Assembly: GCA_964217345.1 (NCBI GenBank)
Contig: CAXPJI010000025.1
Coordinates: 1 to 64,000, forward strand
DNA length: 64,000 nucleotides
From: UBA3478 sp964217345
GTDB lineage: Bacteria; Bacteroidota; Bacteroidia; Flavobacteriales; Flavobacteriaceae
Direction of reading: 5' to 3'
Part shown: in pieces, positions 8,016 to 17,143 of the stretch
Numbering within the stretch: the stretch's first letter is position 1
Layout of the letters: each line of letters begins with the position of its first letter
Position numbers and translations under genes: made by a program
Notes under the pieces: generated by a model
What the model was told of the DNA's origin: nothing
What the model saw: the letters and a program-made list of their open reading frames with translations, nothing else
Database searches by the model: none

Positions 8016-10648
8016 TCTCCTTCAAAAAGGGACCTGATATACTGCTTCAATAGCTCTTCGAACTCCTTAATTTTATCTGGAGTAATGCTCATAGGCTTCT
8101 TTCCCTCGATAAGAGGAAGGTAGGTTTGGTTCTTTGTACTAAAGACGTATGCAGATACCTCCTCACCGTAGACGGTATTCCATTTTTCGCTACGGTACAG
8201 GAATAAGGCGTAACACAGCAGCTGGAGTGCCTTTCCTTTTTTGTGATTGGTAAACACCTCACTTATCGTTTCAACCTTTAATTCAGAGGGGGTGACTGAA
8301 CCGGTTTTGTAGTCTACAATTCTAAGGGTATTATTGAGGCGATCGACGCGATCAACAAGCCCTCTTATTTTGAAGGGTTTTGGGCTGATCTCTGGCAAAT
8401 CTAGAGCTACCTCTAGTTTTTCTTCTAAAAGAACTAATTCAATTTCTCCTTGATTTTTACAAAGCGAGGCGTCAGCTTCTAGGGTTTTAGTCACGTAATC
8501 TTTAATCACCTCATAGGTCAGGTATCCTCGTCCTTTTTCTCGGTCATAAACCACCTTTTCTTTGGCGTAGGCATTGGCAGTGAAAGTCGCTACTTTTGGA
8601 TACAATTGACCAATGGTTTCAGCAGTCAATATGGGCTTTTCGAGGCTCTTATAAAGTGACTCTAAGGTGTGGTGGATGATATTACCAAAGATGTTTAACG
8701 GCATCATCTCAGAGAGTTCATCGTAGGAGTTAATCCGAAGTAAGTATTTCTTATAAAAATCTAAGGGATCTGCTATAGATCGACTTAGACTACTAGGTGA
8801 AAATCCGTAATGTCCAAGAGCTAGCAGACTCTCTTTGAAAGCCGCGTCTTTAATGATTTGGTCTTCTTTGTTTTTCTGAAAGGACTGATTAAAACATACC
8901 GATTGGTATATTATAGATTTTCTCAAAATAGAATGTGTCTCTAATTGATAAATCAGTCTGCTTTTTTCTTTGGTTTCGAAGGCGCCTTGTTGACCGTTAA
9001 AGGTTAAATAGGCCTTCGACGATTTCTGTAAAAGACGATAGAAATAATAGGTATAAATGGCGTCCTTTTCTTTGTAAGTCGGTAGTCCAAACGCCCGTTT
9101 CATTTCATGTGGAATGAGAGAGGCATCGTTCTTGCCCTTCGGAATGATTCCTTCATTGAGCGATAAGACAATAACCCTGTCAAAGGAGAGGTTTCTGGTC
9201 TCGAGAATCCCCATGATTTGAAGCCCACTATTAGGATTTCCTTTATATGAAAAGTTTCCTGTCCTTATTTGAGAGAATACCAATTCTTCAAAGCTTTCTA
9301 GACTGAAATCGCTGCTTAGGTAAGCGGCTCGAAGTTCAATGGCCTTAGAAACCGCTTGCTTTAAAAGATTGGCTTCGGCACAAGCAAGATGATCGATGAA
9401 TTCGATAAGTAGGCTACTTAACTCTCGGTTGTTATCTTTTAAATCAAAGAAGGGTAGGTGTGAATAACTGGATAATTCAACAGTACTTTTTCTACTTTCT
9501 TCAGGTCTCTTTTCTATTTCTAATAATGGATGGTTAAGCAAGGGAAGTAACAATCGGGTGGGTACGACTCCGGACTTCTGTAGGGCTACTTTTATGAGTG
9601 CTAGATATTGACGTACTAGAGAAGCCCCTTGGGTATAAATAATAGCCTCACCCATAGTGATGTTGATCGACCCTTTGCTTGTATCTTCAGGAAGATGAGC
9701 GATAACAGCAGGTAAAAGGGATTCGTCTGCAAGCACCACAGCGGTGTTATCGTAAGATTCTAAGTTGTTGAGGATTTTAGCCATCGCGTGGCATTGCGCC
9801 AAAACTCCGGGGCATTCTATGATTTCGATGCCGCGCTCCTTACGAAGAAGCTCATTATTTTCTTTAAATACTGAAGGGAGGGGCTGCCTATCGAGAAAAC
9901 TCCATTCTTTTCGATATTGCCTAATGAAATGACTCGCCTCATGTTGTTCGTTCTGCAATAAATCCCAATCAATATCCCAGAATATAAAACCCTGATTTTC
10001 GGATTCAAGAAGGTTAGCCACTACCGTCTGTTCTGCCTTTGAAAAAGCATTAAAGCCGATAAACACATGTGGCTTGAAGGTCTTTTCTAGATATTGGCTT
10101 ACATTTTCTGCCGCCTTTTGGTAGACCAGCCCTTGGTATCCTTGGCGTGATTCTAATAGCCTTTGCTTGAATACTGGATAGACCTTTTCAATTAGTCCGA
10201 TCCGTTTTAGATGATTCTTGATTAATTCTGAACGCTTTTCTTCGGCGAATTGAGCATCCATTTCACCCATTTGTTTGAGGCTGCGAAAGAGCTCTTCAGA
10301 ATGGATTAATCCTTGATCGATCTCATTAAAGTCGCCTAGCAGAGCGCTCCCCATTGCAGAGAACTTGTGAAATGGATCTTTGTAACCCGCAACTTCTTTA
10401 TAAACACTGAAGAGTGTTAATAATTGATGCGAAGGGTCAGCATATCTGAGACCTGCAATTTTTGAAAACAACTGGTCAATAGTAATTGTTTCGGGGGCAA
10501 AACCGGGGGACTTATTGATTCGACCAATCGCTCTATACAATGCTTGAGCACTCCGGATATTAGGAAGAACAAAAAGATAGTGATCTAAAGATCGTTCTTC
10601 TTGAAGTTTGGTGATGATTAAATCTATGAAGCCTTTCTGACTAGTCAT
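7988..10648 (-). CDS. addB: AddB/RecB-type PD-(D/E)XK nuclease subunit
   Basis: This is the likely second subunit of an AddAB-type helicase-nuclease that processes double-strand breaks for RecA. The 886-residue protein starts with an AddB-like helicase-fold domain lacking a visible Walker A lysine. It ends with a PD-(D/E)XK nuclease: RGLVDRVDRL and IVDYKTG (about 762-783), then a QLLCY QxxxY motif (809-813). No four-cysteine iron-sulfur arrangement was seen. It is the last gene of the addA-kbl-ompA-addB unit and overlaps the OmpA gene end by 8 bases. The symbol is by analogy; family assignment is firm, partner inferred from the operon. Confidence 0.85.
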   Translation of the reverse strand: MTSQKGFIDLIITKLQEERSLDHYLFVLPNIRSAQALYRAIGRINKSPGFAPETITIDQLFSKIAGLRYADPSHQLLTLFSVYKEVAGYKDPFHKFSAMGSALLGDFNEIDQGLIHSEELFRSLKQMGEMDAQFAEEKRSELIKNHLKRIGLIEKVYPVFKQRLLESRQGYQGLVYQKAAENVSQYLEKTFKPHVFIGFNAFSKAEQTVVANLLESENQGFIFWDIDWDLLQNEQHEASHFIRQYRKEWSFLDRQPLPSVFKENNELLRKERGIEIIECPGVLAQCHAMAKILNNLESYDNTAVVLADESLLPAVIAHLPEDTSKGSINITMGEAIIYTQGASLVRQYLALIKVALQKSGVVPTRLLLPLLNHPLLEIEKRPEESRKSTVELSSYSHLPFFDLKDNNRELSSLLIEFIDHLACAEANLLKQAVSKAIELRAAYLSSDFSLESFEELVFSQIRTGNFSYKGNPNSGLQIMGILETRNLSFDRVIVLSLNEGIIPKGKNDASLIPHEMKRAFGLPTYKEKDAIYTYYFYRLLQKSSKAYLTFNGQQGAFETKEKSRLIYQLETHSILRKSIIYQSVCFNQSFQKNKEDQIIKDAAFKESLLALGHYGFSPSSLSRSIADPLDFYKKYLLRINSYDELSEMMPLNIFGNIIHHTLESLYKSLEKPILTAETIGQLYPKVATFTANAYAKEKVVYDREKGRGYLTYEVIKDYVTKTLEADASLCKNQGEIELVLLEEKLEVALDLPEISPKPFKIRGLVDRVDRLNNTLRIVDYKTGSVTPSELKVETISEVFTNHKKGKALQLLCYALFLYRSEKWNTVYGEEVSAYVFSTKNQTYLPLIEGKKPMSITPDKIKEFEELLKQYIRSLFEGDYFSLDKPE

Positions 10649-12071
10649 TCGGTCTTCTTATGCGTATTTCTACCCGTCGGTGCGGATGTGGTTCTACTCC
10701 AATTAGCGCAGGGTCTTCGGGCAGCTCTCCCTTTCCTTCGTAAGTTAATCTTGAGGGGTGAATGCCTCGAGAGATTAAGTAGTCGTGTAAGCGCTTTGCT
10801 CGATTTTTCGAAAGCTCTAGATTCACATCGTCTGGACCAACCGAATCAGTAAACCCTACTAGGTCATAGCTTTCGATAGGATGTTCAAACATGTACTGAA
10901 CAATCCTTCTCAACACCTCATTAGAGTCAGTGATAAATACAAATCCTCCTTTTGCAAAACCTAAGGTTTTGGCCAGTTCATTGATGTCTACTTTCTCGGG
11001 AATTTTTGGTTCTGGACACCCTTTGTTGGCTACCGTTCCGGCAATGTCTGGACACTGATCTTCACTATCAGCGATAGTATCATTATCTCTATCAGCTATT
11101 GGACATCCTTTATTTTTAAGTGGCCCATACTGGTCTGGGCATGTGTCTTCTGAATCTTTGATCCCGTCGTTATCACTATCAGGACATCCTCCCAATTCTG
11201 GTTTTCCGAAAACTTCGGGGCATCTGTCGATAGGGTCTGAAATGCCATCTTCATCAGTATCTGGACATCCGTTAAGTGCCTCAGGACCTGGCAGGTCAAC
11301 ACATTTGTCAAATCGATCTTCGGTACCGTCTTTATCAGTATCAGGGCATCCCATAAATTTTTTAAGCCCCGGTGTATCTGGGCATTGATCGTACGCGTCC
11401 CACACTCCATCTTTGTCTCTGTCACCTCCCTTTAAGGCAAAGGAAACCCCTAAGCTGTGAGAGAAGTAATCGAAAAAATTTTGACTTAAGGCAGTGTGAT
11501 AGTCGGTTGCGATATTTAACGAAACATTGGCGCCTAATTTGACGCTCAATCCCGCCCCAATTACCGCTTGCGAAGAAGAATCTTCTTCTAACGAAGCGAA
11601 CCCTAGACCAATGGTTGAGTGTAATTGAATCAAAGCGTATCGAACAAGAATACTTTCTAATCGGCCTTCCAAAGAATTTAATCTTACCGTAGAAATTTCT
11701 TGATCTCCGTACTGAGTTAATTTGGAAGAACCGATTCTAAGACCGAGGGTGTGTTTTTCTTTTGAGAGATCACCAATTCGATATCCGATTTGAATATAAA
11801 CTGGAACAGAACCGCTCAAATTGGCCTGTGAAAGGTCATAAAGCCCATCGAGAAATCCCCCGCTTCGCAGTGACCCGGTCTCTGATCCGTCTTCGGTTAA
11901 AGTGGGTCTGAAAGAGGAGAACTGTCCGGCACGACCAGCCGCATAACTATTTAACCCAAGACCTCCAAAGCCTAGTTCCCACCTTCGTTGATTAATCTCT
12001 TGAGCGTGCAAATCTAAATGTACTACCCAGCCCAAAAGAACGAATAACCAAATACCAGCTCGAATACGCAT
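10641..12071 (-). CDS. OmpA-family outer membrane protein with TSP3 repeats
   Basis: A 476-residue envelope protein with a signal peptide (residues 1-24, ending LHAQ), a beta-barrel-like N-terminal half, a run of calcium-binding thrombospondin type-3 repeats (about 215-350; units such as DTDKDGTEDRFDKC and DSDNDGIKDSEDTC) and a C-terminal OmpA domain that binds peptidoglycan (about 370-476, with TDSVGPDDVNLELSKNRA). It probably anchors the outer membrane to the cell wall with a rigid calcium-stabilised stalk. It sits between kbl and addB, overlapping both slightly. The architecture is common in Bacteroidota; a specific role is not known from the sequence. Confidence 0.9.
   Translation of the reverse strand: MRIRAGIWLFVLLGWVVHLDLHAQEINQRRWELGFGGLGLNSYAAGRAGQFSSFRPTLTEDGSETGSLRSGGFLDGLYDLSQANLSGSVPVYIQIGYRIGDLSKEKHTLGLRIGSSKLTQYGDQEISTVRLNSLEGRLESILVRYALIQLHSTIGLGFASLEEDSSSQAVIGAGLSVKLGANVSLNIATDYHTALSQNFFDYFSHSLGVSFALKGGDRDKDGVWDAYDQCPDTPGLKKFMGCPDTDKDGTEDRFDKCVDLPGPEALNGCPDTDEDGISDPIDRCPEVFGKPELGGCPDSDNDGIKDSEDTCPDQYGPLKNKGCPIADRDNDTIADSEDQCPDIAGTVANKGCPEPKIPEKVDINELAKTLGFAKGGFVFITDSNEVLRRIVQYMFEHPIESYDLVGFTDSVGPDDVNLELSKNRAKRLHDYLISRGIHPSRLTYEGKGELPEDPALIGVEPHPHRRVEIRIRRPND
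11020..11430 (-). repeat. Tandem thrombospondin type-3 repeat coding region
   Basis: About five imperfect repeats of roughly 75-100 bases code for aspartate-rich units ending in GCPD or GCPE inside the OmpA-family gene. Each unit holds a DxDxDG-type calcium motif followed by a cysteine-containing linker. The DNA is degenerate, so copy-number slippage is possible but not evident. Confidence 0.8.
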
Positions 12072-13267
12072 TAAATGACCTTTAGTTCTTTACCTACCTT
12101 GACAAATGCGGCGATCGCTTGGTCTAGGTGCTCTTTGGTGTGAGCAGCCGATAGTTGCACGCGAATTCTAGCCTTGCCTTTGGGAACCACAGGAAAGAAA
12201 AATCCAATTACATAAATTCCTTCTTCTAGCAATTTGGCAGCCATTTCTTGTGCTTTAACCGCATCATAAAGCATAATGGGCACGATGGCAGATTCTCCAT
12301 CGATAAAATCAAATCCAGCCTCTCTAATTTCCTTTTTGAAATAAGCAGTGTTGTCGGCTAATTGATCTCTTAGAGAAGTGTCTTTTCGGAGTAATTCAAA
12401 TACCTTAATTGAGGCACCTACAATTGCAGGTGCAAGAGAGTTTGAGAATAAATAGGGTCTGGAGCGTTGACGAAGAATTTCGATGACCTCTTTTTTACCT
12501 GTGGTGTATCCGCCCATGGCTCCACCCAGGGCCTTGCCTAAGGTTCCGGTAATAATATCTACTCGACCCAAGACGTTTTTGGCTTCGGGAGTTCCCAGCC
12601 CTGAGTGACCGATAAAACCAGCAGAATGACACTCGTCTATCGCGACTAGAGCCCCGTATTTTTCTGCAAGATCACAGAGCTTGTCAAGTGGAGCAACTAA
12701 ACCATCCATAGAGAAAACTCCGTCGGTCATAATGAGAAGATTTCGAGCTCCAGCCTCGGTAGCTTCTTTCAATTTTGCTTCGAGATCTTCCATATTATTA
12801 TTCTCGTATCGATAGCGCATGGCTTTACAAAGTCGAATACCATCGATAATAGATGCGTGATTAAGGCTATCAGAAATGATGGCATCTTCGGGTCCTAATA
12901 GCGGCTCGAATAACCCTCCATTAGCATCAAAAGCAGCTGCGTAAAGAATGGTGTCCTCGGTGTGGTAGAATTTAGCAATCTCTGACTCGAGTTGTTTGTG
13001 AATATCCTGGGTGCCGCAAATAAAACGAACGGAGGACATTCCAAATCCGTGAGAATCTAAAGTGTCTTTGGCAGCCTGTATTACTTCTGGATGCGCAGAT
13101 AATCCTAGGTAATTGTTGGCACAAAAATTAAGCACATTGTCTCCGTTTTCTAAAGTGATTTCGGCTCCTTGAGGGGAGGCGATAATACGCTCAGATTTGA
13201 ATAACCCTTCTGCTTTAAGTTCTTCAAGGGTAGTGGTGAGTTGATTTCTAAACGATTCGGTATACAT
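12071..13267 (-). CDS. kbl: Glycine C-acetyltransferase (KBL)
   Basis: 2-Amino-3-ketobutyrate CoA ligase joins or splits glycine and acetyl-CoA in threonine catabolism. The 398-residue length fits the family. The PLP lysine lies in GTLGKALGGAMGG (about Lys243), with DECHSAGFIG upstream as the cofactor aspartate region and FCANNYLGLS near the N-terminus. Its usual partner, threonine dehydrogenase, is not in the window. It overlaps the OmpA gene by one base and lies 18 bases after addA, so it appears to be co-transcribed with recombination genes. Related alpha-oxoamine synthases are less likely because the sequence is close to KBL throughout. Confidence 0.94.
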   Translation of the reverse strand: MYTESFRNQLTTTLEELKAEGLFKSERIIASPQGAEITLENGDNVLNFCANNYLGLSAHPEVIQAAKDTLDSHGFGMSSVRFICGTQDIHKQLESEIAKFYHTEDTILYAAAFDANGGLFEPLLGPEDAIISDSLNHASIIDGIRLCKAMRYRYENNNMEDLEAKLKEATEAGARNLLIMTDGVFSMDGLVAPLDKLCDLAEKYGALVAIDECHSAGFIGHSGLGTPEAKNVLGRVDIITGTLGKALGGAMGGYTTGKKEVIEILRQRSRPYLFSNSLAPAIVGASIKVFELLRKDTSLRDQLADNTAYFKKEIREAGFDFIDGESAIVPIMLYDAVKAQEMAAKLLEEGIYVIGFFFPVVPKGKARIRVQLSAAHTKEHLDQAIAAFVKVGKELKVI

Positions 13268-13285
13268 AGCAATGAAATAGTTTAA

Positions 13286-16200
13286 TCAGAATTGAATAAT
13301 TTCTAGGTCTTCAGCCGAACTTCTAAGATAGACAATGATTTTCTTGAATGAATAATTCTCGCCCGCATTAATGATCTCAGAAATCAGTGATTCATACTGG
13401 TCGAGCTGCTTTCGGTGTTCGTCCTTTTTCTGCCCAGTCTTGTAGTCGATAATGGTGCAGCTATTCTCTTCAAATACTACGCGATCTGGGATAGATACGT
13501 TGCCCTCTTTATCTATTAAAACACCTTCGTTTTTTGCATTTAAACCCGGCTGATAATAAGCTGATAGCTGCTCGTGATTAAGAATGTTTTTGGCATTATT
13601 GAAGCACCATTTCCTAAGGTCATCGGGGATCTTCCAAGATGGTGTTGAGTTCAGATTAATGAGATCCTCTTTGGTATGCACTTCTTCCATGAAGTTGTGA
13701 AATGCGTTGCCCAATCGTTGCTCTTCACTTTCTGAAATCTGGGAAACTACTTTAACAAGGCCTTCTCGAACGAGGCTGAAGGGTTGAAAATTTAATGCCA
13801 TTGACTTATCAATGCCCTGGTCAGTGTTGTTTTTTTCTTCTAACTCGCCAGTGACGAAATAAGGCATTCCTCGTTCAAATTTGGGATAGTGGCGCTCAAG
13901 GCTATCCGCAAAAAGATTAGAAAACTTCATTGCATCTGATGAATCGTCGGGCTCGGTATAAATAAACAGTCCTTTTTCGGCCCTTGTAAGAGCTACATAA
14001 AGCATATTGATTTCGTCGAGTAGCGACTCCGCTTCTTCTAACTGATAAGCCTGATCAGCGTCTTCTCTGATTGGAGTTAACTCCTTTTTTAGGGGTAAAA
14101 GCATCTTCTCCCGGCCTGTGGCATCTGAGACGTCTAGCCAAGCTTGTGGTTGATTGAGTTTGCCCCTGCGTTGCCAAGCAAATGGAAAGAACACTACCTC
14201 AAATTCAAGTCCTTTAGATTTGTGAATAGTGACGATTTGTACCGCATTTAAGTGTTCGGGTAGCTGGAGCGATTTGTCGCTTATTTTATCCCAATATTCG
14301 AGGGTTCCAGAAAGTGTCGTAATTGATTTTAGCTGAAGAGCATAGAGTTCTTCTAGAAAGGCGCCTACATAGGCTGTATCTTCCTTGGTCATGGTTAGCG
14401 TAGTGGTAAGGGTCGAACAAAAGGCGTGCGCTGTGGCTGTTTTTAGTTCTTCAATTTTAACCCCATGAGCACGTAAATAGTTCTCAAAGGTTTTCGGTTG
14501 ATCAAATCCTTGCAAAGCTTCTTTTAACGCTTGATGTTTATGGTTCGTTTCCCTTTCGATGAATCGAGCTAGATCGAAGGCAGCGTCACCATTTTTTGTG
14601 TCTACAAAATAACGCATCGCCGCAATTAGGGCTTGTACGGCAGAATTTGCTCCTAATTTTAAAACATCTGCCGAAACAAAAGGGATGGGGGGTTCTTGAG
14701 CGCTCAAATATTCAATGACCTTTGCACCCTCCTTGTGAGTAGATACGAGAATCGCAAAGTCTTTGTAATGGTTGCCTTTATTAAGGCAGTATTGAATATC
14801 ATCAGACAAGCCTTCGAGACTATCTAATGATTTCGAATCCCCCTTTTCATTGAATCGGATAGAAACGATCCCTTTTCCTGTCTTATTTTCTGGCGTTTCT
14901 TGGGCGGATGTTTCTCGATAAAGCGTCTGATGTTCGTTCAATAGCAATCGTTCTGAAATTGCTGTAAACAGATGATTGTTGAACTGTATAATTGCGCCTG
15001 AACTGCGAAAGTTGGTCGACAAGTTGATTACCTCAGCCGGTACGCTGAAAGGGTTATTTCTTGATTGTGCAATATCTAAGAATTGACCAACAGCTCCACC
15101 CCGCCATCGATAAATGGCTTGTTTGGCATCCCCAACGATAAAAACTAATCCTCGGTCTTCTTCGTAGGCATTTTCGGCGGCTAATGATAACAAGGGTTGA
15201 AGGTTGTTCCATTGCAGGCGAGAGGTATCTTGAAATTCATCGATAAAAAATGACTCATAGCGTTCCCCTAGGCGTTCATAGATGTAGGGAGCAGACTGGT
15301 CGTCTATCGCATTGCTAATCAATCGGTTAAATTCGGCTATCGGAAGTAGCTTTCGCTCATTTAATACCGATTGGTATAATTCTGATATTTCTTTCAGAAG
15401 CGCATAAGGGCCTACTTGCGCGTCGATAAGTTGTAGGCGTTTTAGTTCATAGAGTTTGTTCTGAAGATTGGGATATTCCCTTTCTAATACCTGTAGAACA
15501 TGAGCGTCAAAGGCTTTATTCTTCAAGGTAGCCATACCATTACTCAGCGCTCTAGTATTGGTGTCATTGTAGAGTTTGGTTGCCTCTAGCGAACCTTCGG
15601 TCATTGTTTTAAGATGATCTATAATGGTTTTTTTGTAAGGCTCCCCTCCCTGATCATTCAAAATGAGCCCAAGTAACTCTTGAGCCTTTTCTTGAACCGC
15701 TTTTTTATGAACTTCGATTTTTGATGACAACTCCTTTCTTAAAGGTTGAATTTCAGACTGATTGATGGGGTTTTTTTCAAAAATCGCCGTATTGCCCTCT
15801 TTAAGAAGAACATCTTTACTAGCGTTTAGAAGGGTATAGCCAATATCCCAGCTCTTACCCTCTGCGATCTTTTCACGAATGAGTTGAAGCAGAATCTCTT
15901 CAATAGCAGAATCCTTCTCTACCCCTTCGATTAGTAATTCTATAGCTTCCTTTAAATTTTCTTCTGGGTCTAAGGTTACCTCAAACCCTGGGTTTAAATC
16001 AAGATCTAGCGCGAAACTTCGAATGATTCGGTGGGTGAATGTGTCAATGGTGGTCAACTCGAAATTCGAATAATTATGTAGTATCTCACCGAGGATAGAT
16101 TGAGACTTTTTTCTAATAAGGGATTCGCTTTGACTAAGTTCTCCGCTTAGGTCTTTAAGAAGCTGTTCTTTGGTGCTATCCTTTTTCAGTGAAGGATCAG

Positions 16201-16399
16201 AAAAATACCAGAGACTCTGCAAGATTCGATCTTTCATCTCAGCCACTGCTTTATTCGTAAAGGTGATGGCCAATAACTTACGAAAGGGTCGTTGATCCCT
16301 AGACTCAAATAACTTTTTGAGGTAGGTTTTTGACAGCGTGTAGGTCTTACCTGAACCTGCAGCAGCGTTGTAAAAAAGGAATGAAGACTGAGCTAACAT
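13286..16399 (-). CDS. addA: AddA/UvrD-family helicase-nuclease
   Basis: A superfamily 1A DNA helicase with a C-terminal nuclease, 1037 residues, the probable AddA-like (RecB-like) partner of the nuclease gene at 7988. Walker A is AAAGSGKT (12-19). AITFTNKAVAEM and IDEFQDTS (about 385-392, Walker B) follow, then QAIYRWRGG and VTIHKSKGLEF, and the nuclease core IIDYKTG (about 983-989) with QLDQY as QxxxY motif. It acts in break repair and recombination. It heads a four-gene unit; the start is 67 bases from the divergent superoxide dismutase gene. Confidence 0.9.
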   Translation of the reverse strand: MLAQSSFLFYNAAAGSGKTYTLSKTYLKKLFESRDQRPFRKLLAITFTNKAVAEMKDRILQSLWYFSDPSLKKDSTKEQLLKDLSGELSQSESLIRKKSQSILGEILHNYSNFELTTIDTFTHRIIRSFALDLDLNPGFEVTLDPEENLKEAIELLIEGVEKDSAIEEILLQLIREKIAEGKSWDIGYTLLNASKDVLLKEGNTAIFEKNPINQSEIQPLRKELSSKIEVHKKAVQEKAQELLGLILNDQGGEPYKKTIIDHLKTMTEGSLEATKLYNDTNTRALSNGMATLKNKAFDAHVLQVLEREYPNLQNKLYELKRLQLIDAQVGPYALLKEISELYQSVLNERKLLPIAEFNRLISNAIDDQSAPYIYERLGERYESFFIDEFQDTSRLQWNNLQPLLSLAAENAYEEDRGLVFIVGDAKQAIYRWRGGAVGQFLDIAQSRNNPFSVPAEVINLSTNFRSSGAIIQFNNHLFTAISERLLLNEHQTLYRETSAQETPENKTGKGIVSIRFNEKGDSKSLDSLEGLSDDIQYCLNKGNHYKDFAILVSTHKEGAKVIEYLSAQEPPIPFVSADVLKLGANSAVQALIAAMRYFVDTKNGDAAFDLARFIERETNHKHQALKEALQGFDQPKTFENYLRAHGVKIEELKTATAHAFCSTLTTTLTMTKEDTAYVGAFLEELYALQLKSITTLSGTLEYWDKISDKSLQLPEHLNAVQIVTIHKSKGLEFEVVFFPFAWQRRGKLNQPQAWLDVSDATGREKMLLPLKKELTPIREDADQAYQLEEAESLLDEINMLYVALTRAEKGLFIYTEPDDSSDAMKFSNLFADSLERHYPKFERGMPYFVTGELEEKNNTDQGIDKSMALNFQPFSLVREGLVKVVSQISESEEQRLGNAFHNFMEEVHTKEDLINLNSTPSWKIPDDLRKWCFNNAKNILNHEQLSAYYQPGLNAKNEGVLIDKEGNVSIPDRVVFEENSCTIIDYKTGQKKDEHRKQLDQYESLISEIINAGENYSFKKIIVYLRSSAEDLEIIQF

Positions 16400-16466
16400 G
16401 GGCTATATGCAAATTAAACAACTTCGGCGTATATTCGTAGTGGTATTAATTTAAAATGAGATTGCT

Positions 16467-17090
16467 ATGGCTTTTGAACTACCAGAATTACCTTACGCTC
16501 ACGATGCACTTGAACCGCACATTGACACAAAGACAATGCAAATTCACCATGGAAAGCACCATGCTGGATATACCGCTAAATTAAATGCAGCAGTTGCTGG
16601 AACTGATTTAGAGGGTAAGTCTATTGTAGAAATTTTACGAGGTTTAGACATGAGCAACGGAGGTCTTCGTAACAACGGAGGCGGATATTTTAACCACAAC
16701 CTTTTTTGGGAAGTAATGTCGCCTAACGGTGGGGGTACACCAGAGGGAGAATTAGCTTCGGCAATCAACGATGCCTTCGGATCGTTTGAGGCTTTCAAAG
16801 ATGCTTTTTCAGCTGCAGCAGCTACTCAATTCGGATCTGGATGGGCTTGGTTATGTGTAAACAAGGAGGGAAAACTAGAGGTTTGCTCAACTCCTAATCA
16901 AGATAATCCATTGATGCCAGGGGTGAATTGTGAAGGAACTCCTATCCTCGGCTTAGATGTTTGGGAGCACGCTTATTACCTCAACTATCAAAACAGACGC
17001 CCTGATTATATCGAAGCGTTCTTCAATGTAATTAATTGGGAGAAAGTAGCTTCTCTTTATTGGAGTGCTGCTGTTGACAAGAAAGTTTAA
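16467..17090 (+). CDS. sodA: Superoxide dismutase, Fe/Mn family (Mn-type signature)
   Basis: It converts superoxide to oxygen and peroxide in the cytoplasm. The 207-residue protein has the metal ligands in MQIHHGKHH, YFNHNLFW and DVWEHAYY. The residues that usually separate the metal types look manganese-like: a glycine in NNGGGYFNHNLFW, and the outer-sphere glutamine in the later PNQDNPLM segment rather than in the N-terminal domain. This is inference, since many family members are cambialistic; sodB would be the alternative symbol. It is monocistronic, divergent from addA and ended by a strong terminator. Confidence 0.93.
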   Translation: MAFELPELPYAHDALEPHIDTKTMQIHHGKHHAGYTAKLNAAVAGTDLEGKSIVEILRGLDMSNGGLRNNGGGYFNHNLFWEVMSPNGGGTPEGELASAINDAFGSFEAFKDAFSAAAATQFGSGWAWLCVNKEGKLEVCSTPNQDNPLMPGVNCEGTPILGLDVWEHAYYLNYQNRRPDYIEAFFNVINWEKVASLYWSAAVDKKV

Positions 17091-17113
17091 TTATTGCGTC
17101 AATTTCTAGAACT

Positions 17114-17141
17114 AAAAACGCCCTCCTTGGAGGGCGTTTTT
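17114..17141. terminator. Bidirectional intrinsic terminator
   Basis: The stem ACGCCCTCC / GGAGGGCGT with a TT loop is flanked by five A on one side and five T on the other. It can therefore end both sodA on the plus strand and the PurF-like operon on the minus strand, whose stop codon is 3 bases away. Confidence 0.92.
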
Positions 17142-17143
17142 CA

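Noticed and set aside
11096..11425. Alternative frames across the TSP3 repeats
   Set aside because: They arise from the repetitive coding DNA of the OmpA-family gene and have no domain pattern.
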